NCBI GenBank assembly: GCA_015039365.1
Contig: WION01000600.1
Span: forward strand, 1-29,671
DNA: 29,671 nt
Direction: 5' to 3'
DNA from: Amanita rubescens
Taxonomy: Eukaryota > Basidiomycota > Agaricomycetes > Agaricales > Amanitaceae
The position numbers and the translations under genes were made by a program. This document shows positions 1 through 11,333 of this stretch, piece by piece (positions within the stretch are counted from its first letter, which is position 1; each line of letters begins with the position of its first letter). The notes under the pieces are model-generated. The model was not told the DNA's origin. It saw only the letters and a list, made by a program, of their open reading frames with translations, and did not search any database.

Positions 1-1842
1 CTTGTTCAGAAATGCAAGATACATGACTCATCAATCACATGACCTCACCTGCTGGCAGGTCAGGCCATGTGGCTTTAATCATGTAATCAATTACCATACC
101 ATCTGCCTACTACTTCACATAATGCATCCATATGGTCACACATTGACATTTGAAAATGTTGATTGCATATTCCCACTCTCAGCATTGTGCAACTTGGATA
201 GATATATCAAATTTGATCAAAGTGGTGCAGACAAATCTATCATCAGAATGGATTGAATGAACAAGGCATGTGAGGCCTTCCAACCTTGTTCAGAAATGCA
301 AGATACATGACTCATCAATCACATGACCTGACCTGCTGGCAGGTCAGGCCATGTGGCCTTAATCATGTAATCAATTACCACACCATCTGCCTACTACTTC
401 ACATAATGCATCCATATGGTCACACATTGACATTTGAAAATGTTGATTGCATATTCCCCCTCTCAGCATTGTGAACTTGGATAGATATAGCAAATTTGAT
501 CAAAGTGGTGCAGACATATATATCAGAATGGATTGAATGAACAAGGCATGTGAGGCCTTCTAACCTTGTTCAGAAATGCAAGATACATGACTCATCAATC
601 ACATGACCTGACCTGCTGGCAGGTCAGGCCATGTGGCCTTAATCATGTAATCAATTACCACACCATCTGCCTACTACCTCACATAATGAATCCATACTAT
701 GGGAATCACACATTGACATTATGAAGATGCATAAATTGCTCATTCCAGCTCAAGTCATAGAATTACTAAGCAATAAACTGAAGATTGAGAAAAAGCTATC
801 AGAATGGATTGAATGAGCAGGGCATATGAGGCCTTCTAACCTTGTTCAGAAATGCAGGATACATGACTCAACAATCACATGACCTCACCTGCTGGCAGGT
901 CAGGCCATGTGGCTTTAATCAGGTAATCAATTACCACACCATCTTCACATAATGCATCCATATGGTCATACCTTGACATCATGAAAATGTTGATTGCATA
1001 TTCCCACTCTCAGCATGTGCAATTTGGATGGATATAACAAATTTGATCAACTTAGTGGTGGAGACATCTTGTAATTTGTCACCCACACTTTAGCCAGACC
1101 CCCACCCAATGTGCAAATTTCAATTCCATCTGAATTCTAGTATTATGAAGTAATAAACTGAAGATTGAGCAACAGCTATCAATGGGTGAATGAGCAAGGC
1201 ATGTGAGGCCTTCTAACCTGGTTCAAGAATTCAGGGTACATGACTCATCAATCACATGACCTCACCTGCTGGCAGGTCAGGCCATGTGGCTTTAGTCATG
1301 TAATCAATTACCACACCATCTTCACATAATGCATCCATATGGTCACACATTGACATCATGAAAATGTTCATTGCATATTCCTACTCTCAGCATAGTGCAA
1401 CTTGGATGGATATAACAAATTTGATCAAAGTGGTGCAGACATATTGTAATTTGTCACCTACACCTCACCCAGGCTCCAGCTAAACAATTCACTCAATGTG
1501 CAAATTGCTCATTCCAGCTCAAGTCACAGAATTATCAAGCAAACTGAAGATTGAGAAAAATATCAATGGGTTGAATGAGTAAGGCATATGACTCAGAGGT
1601 CTTCTAACCTTGTTCAGAAATGCAAGATACATGACTCATCAATCACATGACCTCACCTGCTGGCAGGTCAGGCCATGTGGCTTTAATCACATAATCAATT
1701 ACCACACCATCTGCCTACTACTTCACATAATGCATCCATATGGTCACACATTGACATTTGCAAATGTTGATTGCATATTCCCACTCTGAGCATGTGCAAC
1801 TTCAATGGATATAACAAATTTGATCAAAGTGGTGCAGACAGG
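1..1842. repeat. Tandem array 1: six copies of a 276-391 bp unit
   Basis: Units begin with CTTGTTCAGAAATGC or a variant near 1, 285, 565, 841, 1218 and 1609, giving periods of 284, 280, 276, 377 and 391 bp. The long copies carry extra AT-rich sequence (around 1066-1180 and 1440-1560). Every copy holds a 36 bp near-palindrome, CACATG-(A/C)-CCTGACCTGC-TG-GCAGGTCAGG-C-CATGTG or a one-base variant, at 36-71, 320-355, 600-635, 876-911, 1253-1288 and 1644-1679. Short open frames inside repeat from unit to unit and are not genes. The array probably continues beyond the left edge. Confidence 0.92.
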
Positions 1843-2799
1843 GTTATTGGGACTCTCCAGGGTGGTGGGAGGGTAGCACAGAAGGCTTAACTCCTAATTT
1901 AGGGTTAAGCCTTTTTGGCTGACCCTGGTAGTACTCATGAGGCCAGACTGGTCAGTGCATGCATTTGATGGCTGACCTAGCTGGACAGTAATGAGCCCAG
2001 ACCTGCTGCACATTTATCTGTGTCCTGCCAGGCTGGATGCCCATTGTGATGAGCACAATTACTACCAAACAACATGGCAGAGATCTGGTGTGTGTACTAT
2101 GTGTGTGTTATGTTGTCTAGGCTGGACAAAGGTTTATGAATGCTTGGTTGGTTTACATTTGTGATACTGCATTTACTACTCAATCTGTGCCCTGCCATAT
2201 TTGCCAGGACTGGCAAGTTGTGGTGTTTGGTGACCAAAAATTGACATCCTGTTATGTACTCAACATTCCCATGCTATATAACATCATGTATATCGGCATT
2301 ATGAAACCTACTCACATTATACACCTTTTTATAACACTAGTACTATAAACATATCATAGATTTTTTCAAATCTTATTGTATCAATGGAAAGGTATCATAT
2401 ACCACTTACTAACCCTGCAATAGCTAAGAAATCGGCGGTCCAGTTTTCGAGTTATTGAGCCTTCAATATTCATCAAGTTGTGACCTGTAGTGACATATAG
2501 GTCACAACACCAGGAGCGCTTACCCTCTGCTCTCCACTGCTGTCACACCCCTCTGGACTGTTCAATTGGAATGTATGATATAAGGAAACATCCTTTTGCT
2601 CATCAGAAATAGATGAGGAGGTATAGAAATGGCAGCAGCAATGGTCAAATGCTAAGAGGCGGTGAATGTTAAATACTATACAGTGTACATTACAATGGCT
2701 AGACTATCCCAAACTTATCAAATATGTCATTGGGACATCCTCAATTAAGATTCCAATGGGTTTGAGGTGTAAGGAGTGACCAGAAAGGCAACGACATTT
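1843..2799. other. Non-coding spacer between two satellite arrays
   Basis: No coding frame with plausible start, splice sites or recognisable protein is seen. It contains a 10 bp-arm inverted repeat, AAGGCTTAAC (1882-1891) with GTTAAGCCTT (1904-1913), around a 12 nt loop. The 2136-2348 open frame is short and matches nothing familiar. The sequence resembles neither flanking array until the first satellite-like unit appears near 2800. Confidence 0.6.
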
Positions 2800-5700
2800 T
2801 GGTACGTTTGGGCTACGTTTTGGTACGTTTCAAGGTAACTTGCTTATCACAAGCAGCAGCACTCTCAGGAAACTTTGCTGGGCACTTAGGATTATATCCT
2901 TACCAACTGTAATTTATTTGAGGGGATGGGTGCAGCCAGGGAGGCCACTACGTTTTGCTACGTTTTACTAAGTTCTATATTTCACACGCTATAAGTTTCA
3001 AGATGAGTTGTATATCACAAGCACAACAAGGAGCGGTGCTCTCAGAAACCTTGGGTGGGCACTTAGGATCATGTACTTACACACTGTAATTTATTTGAGA
3101 GGAGGGGGGCAGCCAGGAAGGCCACTACGTTTTGCTACGTTTTGCTACGTTCTATATTTCACACGCTATAAGTTTCAAGATGAGTTGTATATCACAAGCA
3201 CAACAAAGAGCGGTGCTCTCAGAAGACTTGGGTGGGCACTTAGGATCATATCCTTACAAACTGTAATTTATTTGAGAGGAGGGGAGCAGCCAGGAAGGCC
3301 GCGACGTTTCACTACGTTTTGCTACGTTCCATATTTCACACGATATAAGTTTCAAGATGAGTTGTATATCATAAGCACAACTGAGAGTGGTGCTCTCAGA
3401 AACCTTGGGTGGTCACTTTGGATCATATCATTACAATCTACATTTTATTTGAGGTGAGGGGGGCAGCCAGGAAGGCCGCGACATTTTGCTACGTTTTGCT
3501 ACGTTCTATATTTCACACACTATAAGTTTCAAGATGAGTTGCATATCACAAGTACAACTGAGAGTGGTGCTCTCAGAAACCTTGGGTGGTCACTTTGGAT
3601 CATATCATTACAATCTACATTTTATTTGAGGTGAGGGGGGCAGCCAGGAAGGCCACTACGTTTTGCTACGTTTTGCTACGTTCTATATTTCACACGCTAT
3701 AAGTTTCAAGATGAGTTGCATATCACAAGTACAACTGAGAGTGGTGCTCTCAGAAACCTTGGGTGGTCACTTTGGATCATATCATTACAATCTACAATTT
3801 ATTTGAGGTGAGGGGAGCAGCCAGGAAGGCCACTACGTTTTGCTACATTTTGCTACGTTCTATATTTCACACGCTATAAGTTTCAAGATGAGTTGTATAT
3901 CACAAGCACAACAAAGAGCGGTGCTCTCAGAAGACTTGGGTGGTCACTTTGGATCATATCATTACAATCTACAATTTATTTGAGGTGAGGGGAGCAGCCA
4001 GGAAGGCCACTACATTTTGCTACGTTTTGCTACGTTCTATATTTCACACGCTATAAGTTTCAAGATGAGTTGTATATCACAAGCACAATTGAGAGCGGTG
4101 CTCTCAGAAATCTTGGGTGGTCACTTTGGATCATATCATTACAATCTACAATTTATTTGAGGTGAGGGGAGCAGCCAGGAAGGCCACTACGTTTTGCTAC
4201 GTTTTGCTACGTTCTATATTTCACACGCTATAAGTTTCAAGATGAGTTGTATATCACAAGCACAACAAAGAGCGGTGCTCTCAGAAATCTTGGGTGGTCA
4301 CTTTGGATCATATCATTACAATCTACAATTTATTTGAGGTGAGGGGAGCAGCCAGGAAGGTCACTACGTTTTGCTACGTTTTGCTACGTTCTATATTTCA
4401 CACGCTATAAGTTTCAAGATGAGTTGTATATCACAAGCACAACAAAGAGCGGTGCTCTCAGAAACCTTGGATGGTCACTTGGGATGATATCATTACGATC
4501 TACAATTTATTTGAGGTGAGGGGGGCAGCCAAGGAGGCCACTACGTTTTGCTACGTTTTGCTACGTTTTACTAAGTTCTATATTTCACAAGCTATAAGTT
4601 TCAAGATGAGTTGTATATCACAAGCACAACAAAGAGCAGTGCTCTCAAAAACCTTGGGTGGTCACTTTAAATCATATCATTACAATCTACAATTTATTTG
4701 AGGTGAGGGGAGCAGCCAGGGAGGCCACTACGTTTTGCTACGTTCTATATTTCACACGCTATAAGTTTCAAGATGAGTTGTATATCACAAGCATAACAAA
4801 GAGCGGTGCTCTCAGAAGACTTGGGTGGTCACTTTGGATCATATGATTACAATCTACATTTTATTTGAGGTGAGGGGGGCAGCCAAGGAGGCCACTACGT
4901 TTTGCTACGTTTTACTAAGTTCTATATTTCACACGCTATAAGTTTCAAGATGAGTTGTATATCACAAGCACAACAAAGAGCGGTGCTCTCAAACACCTTG
5001 GGTGGTCACTTGGGATCACATCATTACAATCTACATTTTATTTGAGATGAGGGGAGCAGCCAGGGAGGCCACTATGTTTTGCTACGTTTTGCTACCTTCT
5101 ATATTTCACACGCTATAAGTTTCAAGATGAGTTGTATATCACAAGCACAACAAAGAGCGGTGCTCTCAGAAGACTTGGGTGGTCACTTTGTATCATATTA
5201 TTACAATCTACAATTTATTTGAGGTGAGGGGGGCAGCCAAGGAGGCCACTACGTTTTGCTACGTTTTGCTAAGTTTTGCTACGTTTTACTAAGTTCTATA
5301 TTTCACACGCTATAAGTTTCAAGATGAGTTGTATATCACAAGCACAACAAAGAGCGGTGCTCTCAAAAACCTTGGGTGGTCACTTGGGATCACATCATTA
5401 CAATCTACATTTTATTTGAGATGAGGGGAGCAGCCAGGGAGGCCACTACGTTTTGCTACGTTTTGCTACGTTCTATATTTCACACGCTATAAGTTTCAAG
5501 ATGAGTTGTATATCACAAGCACAACAAAGAGCGGTGCTCTCAAAAACCTTGGGTGGTCACTTGGGATCACATCATTACAATCTACATTTTATTTGAGATG
5601 AGGGGAGCAGCCAGGGAGGCCACTACGTTTTGCTCCGTTTTGCTACGTTCTATATTTCACACGCTATAAGTTTCAAGATGAGTTGTATATCACAAGCACA

Positions 5701-5965
5701 ACTGAGAGCGGTGCTCTCAGAAACTTTGGGTGGTCACTTTGGATCATATCATTACAATCTACATTTTATTTGAGATGAGGGGAGCAGCCAGGGAGGCAAC
5801 TACGTTTTGCTACGTTTTACTACGTTTCATATATCACAAGCACAACTCAGAGCGGTGCTCTCAGATAGCTTGTGTGGGCACTTGGGATTATATCCTTACA
5901 ATCTATGATTTATTTGAGGGGAGGGGAGCAGCCAGGAAGGCGTGCATTGAAGTCTGTTATAGTTT

Positions 5966-6018
5966 AGAGTCACATGATTATGTATAAATACTTAGAACAT
6001 ACATAGTCATGTGACTCT
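5966..6018. repeat. 53 bp hairpin element inside the satellite
   Basis: AGAGTCACATGA (5966-5977) pairs with TCATGTGACTCT (6007-6018), and the stem continues after one mismatch with TATGTAT/ATACATA around an AT-rich loop. The element sits in an atypical satellite unit that lacks the usual internal blocks. A near-identical copy with similar flanks lies at 11034-11086, just upstream of the JmjC-like gene. Confidence 0.85.
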
Positions 6019-6324
6019 CAACGCTCGTCTCAAGATGAGTTGTATATCACAAGCACAATGCAGAGCGGCGCTCTCAGGAGACTTGGGTGGTCACTTGGGA
6101 TTATATCCTTACAAACTGTAATTTATTTGAGGGCATGGGAGCAGCCAGGGATGCCGCGACGTTTCACTACGTTTTGCTACGTTTCATATTTCACACGCTA
6201 TAAGTTTCAAGATGAGTTGGATATCACAAGCACAACAAAGAGCAGTGCTCTCAGAAACCTTGGATGGTCACTTGGGATGATATCATTACGATCTACAATT
6301 TATTTGAGGTGAAGGGGGCAGCCA

Positions 6325-6420
6325 AGGAGGCCACTACGTTTTGCTACGTTTTGCTACGTTTTGCTACATTTTGCTACGTTTTGCTACGTTTTGCTACGTT
6401 TTGCTATGTTTTACTAAGTT
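6325..6420. repeat. Expanded TACGTTTTGC decamer run
   Basis: About eight consecutive 10 bp TACGTTTTGC units occur in one satellite copy where most copies have two. Two units are degenerate at the CpG (TACATTTTGC near 6366, TATGTTTTAC near 6405). This looks like local slippage inside the satellite unit. Confidence 0.85.
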
Positions 6421-8003
6421 CTATATTTCACACGCTATAAGTTTCAAGATGAGTTGTATATCATAAGCACAACTGAGAGTGGTGCTCTCAAAAACCTTGG
6501 GTGGTCACTTGGGATTATATCCTTACAATCTACATTTTATTTGAGGTGAGGGGAGCAGCCAAGGAGGCCGCGACGTTTCACTACGTTTTGCTACGTTTCA
6601 TATTTCACACGCTATAAGTTTCAAGATGAGTTGTCTATCACAAGCACAACTGAGACCGGTGCTCTCAGAAACCTTGGGTGGTCACTTTGGATCATATCAT
6701 TACAATCTACAATTTATTTGAGGTGAGGGGAGCAGCCAGGAAGGCCACTACGTTTTGCTACGTTTTGCTACGTTCTATATTTCACACGCTATAAGTTTCA
6801 AGATGAGTTGTATATCACAAGCACAACAAAGAGCGGTGCTCTCAGAAATCTTGGGTGGTCACTTTGGATCATATCATTACAATCTACAATTTATTTGAGG
6901 TGAGGGGAGCAGCCAGGAAGGCCACTACGTTTTGCTATGTTTTGCTACGTTCTATATTTCACACGCTATAAGTTTCAAGATGAGTTGTATATCACAAGCA
7001 CAACAAAGAGCGGTGCTCTCAGAAATCTTGGGTGGTCACTTTGGATCATATCATTACAATCTACAATTTATTTGAGGTGAGGGGAGCAGCCAGGAAGGCC
7101 ACTACGTTTTGCTACGTTTTGCTACGTTCTATATTTCACACGCTCTAAGTTTCAAGATCACTTGCTTATCACAAGTGCAACAAAGAGCGGCACTCTCAAA
7201 AACCTTGGGTGGGCACTTAGGATCATGTCCTTACAAACTATAATTTATTTGACAGGAGGAGGGCAGCCAAACGTTTGACTACGTTTTGCTACGTTTCATA
7301 TTTCACACGCTATAAGTTTCAAGATGAGTTGTATATTATATTATATCACAAGCACAACTCAGAGCGGTGCTCTCAGAAACCTTGGATGGTCACTTGGAAT
7401 TATATCCTTACAATCTACATTTTATTTGAGGTGAGGGGAGCAGCCAAGGAGGCCACTACGTTTTGCTACGTTTTACTAAGTTCTATATTTCACAATGCTA
7501 TAAGTTTCAAGATGAGTTGTATATCACAAGCACAACAAAGAGCGGTGCTCTCAGAAGACTTGGGTGGGCACTTAGGATCATGTCCTTACAAACTGTAATT
7601 TATTTGAGAGGAGGGGGGCAGCCAGGAAGGCTGCGACGTTTTGCTACGTTTTGCTACGTTTCATATTTCACACGCTCTAAGTTTCAAGATGAGTTGAATA
7701 TCACAAGCACAAATCAGAGTGGTGGTCTCAGATGACTTGGGCGGGCACTTAGGATCATATCATTACAGACTCCAATTCATTTGATGGGAGGGGAGCAGCC
7801 ACGAAGGCCGCGACGTTTTACTACATTTTGCTACGTTTTGCTACGTTCTATATTGCACACGCTCTAAGTTTTGCTATGTTTCATATATCACAAGCACAGT
7901 GCGGTAGGAATGACTGCACACCAGAGTAGTTGTAAATGTATTTTGATATATGCAGTCCATAACATTGTACTACCTCTGTTGGATTGATATATTTGATCTA
8001 CTA

Positions 8004-8322
8004 GTCCATACCTCTTGTGCTCAAGTTAGGACGCCCACCCATTTCCCACATAAGGCTTTGGTTCTTTTTTCTCCCTTTGCCTTTTTGCTTTTGGGAGGTT
8101 CTCTCCTCTGCATCAGATGCACAGGGGTCTTAGTCAAATGTCAGTTCAGACTTGGCAGGGATATCTTTTCGGGCACAAAAAACAAGAAATGGCCTCTTCA
8201 TCTATTGGCAGGTTAAATGATTGTATGTTTAATCTTGGCCGTCAAGACGCGCCTTGGGGATTGTATCATGTACTGCCTGATAAACCTGTAGGTTTGGGGA
8301 GCATGAATGGCTAGAGAACAGT
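8004..8322 (+). repeat. Direct duplication, copy 1 (about 310 bp)
   Basis: The segment starts GTCCATACCTCTTGTGCTC and ends GCTAGAGAACAGT; it is repeated at 8532-8838. Both copies keep a frame of about 60 codons in the second half, ending LGSMNG and a stop, but they differ at many non-synonymous sites, so coding is not supported. Copy 1 has a small extra stretch, TGCATCAGATGCA, itself a perfect palindrome (6 bp arms around one base), missing from copy 2. Function unknown. Confidence 0.85.
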
Positions 8323-8430
8323 ATGAGAAAAAACCAGACGTCAAACATGCCCAGAGCGGCTACTTTATAAATCTCGTCCAATTGCCTGAGGCCGCGGCAT
8401 TTTGCTACGTTTTGCTACGTTTCATATGTC

Positions 8431-8530
8431 ACTTTAGCTGTTTGTTAGCCGTTCGTTCGCCGTTCGTTCGCCGTTCGTTCGCCGTTCCGACTATTCAGAC
8501 TTGAGCGATTTTGTTAATTCTTGCGCACAG
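8431..8530 (-). repeat. GAACGAAC-type repeat, inverted relative to 14155-14260
   Basis: On the minus strand this reads GCAAGAATTAACAAAATCGC, then CAAGTCTGAATAGTC and several CGAACGAACGG units. It matches the start of the 85 bp repeat region at 14155-14260, which lies on the plus strand. It sits exactly between the two copies of the 310 bp duplication. Confidence 0.8.
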
Positions 8531-8531
8531 T

Positions 8532-8838
8532 GTCCATACCTCTTGTGCTCAAGTTAGGACGCCCCCCCCCATTGCCGACATAAGGCTTTGGTTCTTCTTT
8601 CTCCCTTTGCCTTTTTGCTTTTGGGAGGTTCTCTCCTCAGGGGTCATAGTCAAATGTCAGTTCAGACTTGGCAGGGATATCTTTTCAGGCACAAAAAACA
8701 AGAAACGGCCCCTTCATCTATTGGCAAGTTAAATGATCGTATGTTTAATCTCGGCCATCGAGACACGCCTCGGGGATTGTATCATGTACTGCCTGGTAAA
8801 CTTGTAGGTTTGGGGAGCATGAATGGCTAGAGAACAGT
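8532..8838 (+). repeat. Direct duplication, copy 2 (about 310 bp)
   Basis: Second copy of the 8004-8322 segment, in the same orientation, 528 bp downstream. Over the last 180 bp I count 12 differences from copy 1, all transitions, 8 of them at CpG in one or other copy. Its right end runs into GGGGAGCAGC, a satellite-unit motif. Confidence 0.85.
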
Positions 8839-9225
8839 GGGGGAGCAGCTGGGAAGGCCGCAACATTTTGCTATGTTTCTGATATGTCACGCAGTGTCAG
8901 TTTCAAGATGATTTGGATATCACAACTTCACAATGTGGGTGTGTACTTGGCATCATATCCTTACAAACTGTAATTTATTTGAGCAGACGTTTTGCTACAT
9001 TTTGCTACATTTTGCTACGTTCTATATTTCACACGCTCTAAGTTTCACGATGAGTCGGATATCACAAGCACAACTCAGAGCGGTGCTCTCAGAAGACTTG
9101 GGTGGGTACTTGGGATCATATCCTTATAGACTACGTTTTTCTACGTTTTGCTACGTTTCAAGATAACCTCAAAGCTTTGCTACGCATTTAAGATCATGCC
9201 CTTGCAGACTGCACCAGATACTATA
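8839..9225. repeat. Degenerate satellite 2 units at the 3' end of the JmjC-like gene
   Basis: Two recognisable units remain: one with GATGATTTGGATATCAC near 8907 and one with GATGAGTCGGATATCACAAG near 9050, plus TACGTTTTGC decamers at 8990-9020 and 9133-9160. They run up to within a few bases of the stop codon at 9226-9228, so satellite sequence probably forms the gene's 3' flank. Confidence 0.8.
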
Positions 9226-10966
9226 CTATGATATACGGGTGTTCTTACCCCGTCCTTTTATCTGTTTGGGTTTACCGCTAGGCAACTTTGTTTTGCATTC
9301 CTCGATCCAACTCAAAACCTGCCGCGAACGTTCGTCTCCAATGTTTTTTTTGCACAACTCGCCCCACTTCGGGAGTTCAGTCCCTGCCAGGTGTTCAAAC
9401 ATTTCCTTGAAGTTATTGACTTGGTAATCGTCCAGGCTGCATGGATCTTGCGATACTTCAAAATTTATATTGAAGAGATCTTTTGCCGCGCTAAAATCGT
9501 CAAAACCCCATAGTTTGAAACCCGTATGACAGCTGGTGGTAAACGTCATGACCCCGTGGATCGTCCCAGATGGTATAACAAAACTCTTGCTAGCGTCCAC
9601 TAGAAGTAGCTCGAGCTTCTCAAACTCCTCAATTGCGACCGTCATTGAGAATCCGTGAAGTGTTCCAGAAACATATTTTTTGCAAAATACCTCCAGGTTA
9701 TGCGTAGTGGGTGGCCAGAAAAGCCATAACTTTGTCCCGGAAATATGTCGTATAAATTGGGAAGCCCCACAGTAGTCGACGTGGGGATCGGTGATAGACC
9801 CCCTGGGGTTAATTGAGCTTAACCATGTAGGCTTTTTGGCCCCCAGACCATGCTCGTACACATGGCTGACGCTCCCTTCGAATGGTCCTGCCGTCAAGGA
9901 ACATTTTCCCAGACCTCCTTTTGTCTCCGGTATGGTCAACGCTCCGAGGAGAGGACACGACGAGCCTTTGTCCCCTGCCTGAGACAAGGATGATAGCACG
10001 TCCATGATCGTAACATGGGTCACCTGAGTTCCAAGCCCCAAGTTAACCTTGCTGATATTCGCGTCTTTCGCCTGACTTAGATCGTGAAGGACGTCTTGAA
10101 GTTTGGGTTGGGGGTTGAAGGGTCCATGATCCGCATCTGCGAGTAGATGCACGTGTGTCATGGCGGTGCCGTGCGGGATCATACATGGATGCTCGATTAA
10201 TTTTGCGAGGATGTCGCATCCTCGGTCGTGCGTTTGACTGATATTGGATATAGGAGGGGTGGCCCAGAGAATAAATTTCTCTAGTATCCAACGATTCCCT
10301 TCATGTGCCAAATCAGGGAGGGAACGCGTGTTATCGACAGTAGCAGAGAGAGGACTTGGTGGTATCCCCGTTCGTAGACGCTTTCCGCCTTTGTTTTCAT
10401 GATCGCTATGGGAGCGCTTCCTACTGGGAGATGACCCTTCAGCTTGTTGATTATTTGAAGTGCTTGATTTGGTATCAAAGTAGGAGGTGACACTCCTCCA
10501 CCGGAACACGTATTCCTCCAGCACGAATTTCGATTTGAGCGTTGGGTGAGTCGAATACGGCTTATTGAGGCGAGGGCATCGACGTCTCCCGTCTTTACAA
10601 TCCTCGTCGATAGAACGCCATTTTGAGTGGGCCTTGTAATATATCTTGTGGTTATCATGATTTTTGCCTGGTACGACGGGAGGGCAGTTCCTCTCTGCCG
10701 TTTCTATCACAACATCCTGAAACGAAGTTTGAACGGCGATATCCCCAACAGAACCGATCCGTTCGGCTGGAGCATTAGGCCCGACGAAGAGACTGTAGCA
10801 TAGTTTCCTCTTTTGGAAAGTAAAATTCATGGCCACCTTTCGGAACGCGTCGCTCTCTGCCTCGCCTCCGCAGTCAGCTATAGTATTCAAGCACCGTAAT
10901 AGAATCGCTCCTACCGATAGTAGCAGCCGTTATCTCGCCATTGACAGGGTAGTATGTTTCCGACAT
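9226..10966 (-). CDS. JmjC-like Fe(II)/2-oxoglutarate oxygenase
   Basis: The model has two exons: 10966-10915 (ATG at 10966) and 10877-9226, joined by a 37 nt GT-AG intron (10878-10914), giving 567 residues. Without that intron the long frame has no ATG until 20 codons in, and the splice joins the frames exactly. The C-terminal half carries a JmjC-like double-stranded beta-helix: H383-V-D385 binds iron, K400 in GTKLWLFWPP is the likely 2OG lysine, and H458 in VIPSGTIHG is the distal iron ligand, so the active site looks complete. A basic nuclear-localisation-like patch (RKRSHSD...GGKRLR) lies near residues 170-186 in a low-complexity linker. Known JmjC enzymes demethylate histones or hydroxylate proteins; the substrate here is unknown, and small-molecule or RNA hydroxylation is possible. 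Divergent from gene A, suggesting a shared promoter region. Confidence 0.8.
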
Positions 10967-11033
10967 TTCTAGTTCCGTTTATAAGTTTTGAGGTTCCGAA
11001 GTTCCGAAGCGCGTTGAAGACTGTTAATAGTTT

Positions 11034-11086
11034 AGAGTCACATGATTATGTATAAATACTTAGTATGTACATAGTCATGTGACTCT
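11034..11086 (+). promoter_or_regulatory. 53 bp hairpin with TATA-like loop between divergent genes
   Basis: AGAGTCACATGA (11034-11045) pairs with TCATGTGACTCT (11075-11086), with inner TATGTAT/ATGTACATA arms. TATAAATA at 11051-11058 reads as a TATA box on the plus strand, toward gene A (ATG at 11334). GAGTCA and CACATG within the arms resemble bZIP and E-box half sites. This is a candidate core promoter or bidirectional element; the position fits, but function is inference. Near-identical copy at 5966-6018. Confidence 0.5.
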
Positions 11087-11300
11087 GAATGCTCGTCTCA
11101 AAACAACTGGGATATCTCCACCACATCTTTGAGCAGTGCCCTGAGAAAAGTCCTGGGTGCATTTAAGGTGGCGTCCTTTCAGACTGCACCCGATTTGAAG
11201 TGCGAGGAGTGCCCAACGAGCCTACGACATTTGCTTCAGGGGCTTAGTCATGGATGTCACACGCTGTAAGTCGTCCAAGGCGTCGTCCCATTAACAACCG
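11087..11300 (+). repeat. Highly diverged satellite 2-like unit upstream of gene A
   Basis: The order of blocks follows the satellite: CTCGTCTCAAAA, GGATATC, GAGCAGTGCCCTGAGAAA, CTTGGGTGC-like CCTGGGTGC, CCTTTCAGACTGCA, and finally GTCACACGCTGTAAGT. Identity is much lower than between array units. It may be an old relative from which the array derives, or an old insertion. Confidence 0.5.
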
Positions 11301-11333
11301 AACCATCTTCAACGATACTGCTGTCGCTCAAAA

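Larger units (their letters stand above)
2800..7890. repeat. Satellite 2: about 28 copies of a 177 bp unit
   Basis: A landmark GATGAGTT recurs at 3002, 3179, 3356 and 3533 (period 177) and onward to about 7690. Each unit has a run of TACGTTTTGC decamers, a TTCACACGCTATAAGTTTCA block, an inverted-repeat block around GAGCGGTGCTCTC (best copy CTGAGAGC-GGT-GCTCTCAG near 5704), and a block ending GAGGGGAGCAGCCAGG. Since 177 is 59 codons, one frame can stay open across several units; the longer frames here (3008-3457, 7275-7598 and others) are such artefacts. Differences between units cluster at CpG: TACG to TACA or TATG, and GAGCGG to GAGTGG or GAGCAG. Confidence 0.95.

Noticed and set aside
3008..3457. 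149-codon open frame in the satellite
   Set aside because: The 177 bp unit is a multiple of three, so frames pass through repeated units; the protein is the same segment three times with random stops elsewhere.
8117..8314. Conserved 60-codon frame in the 310 bp duplication as a gene family
   Set aside because: Differences between copies are CpG transitions without codon-position bias and change many residues, so coding constraint is not shown.
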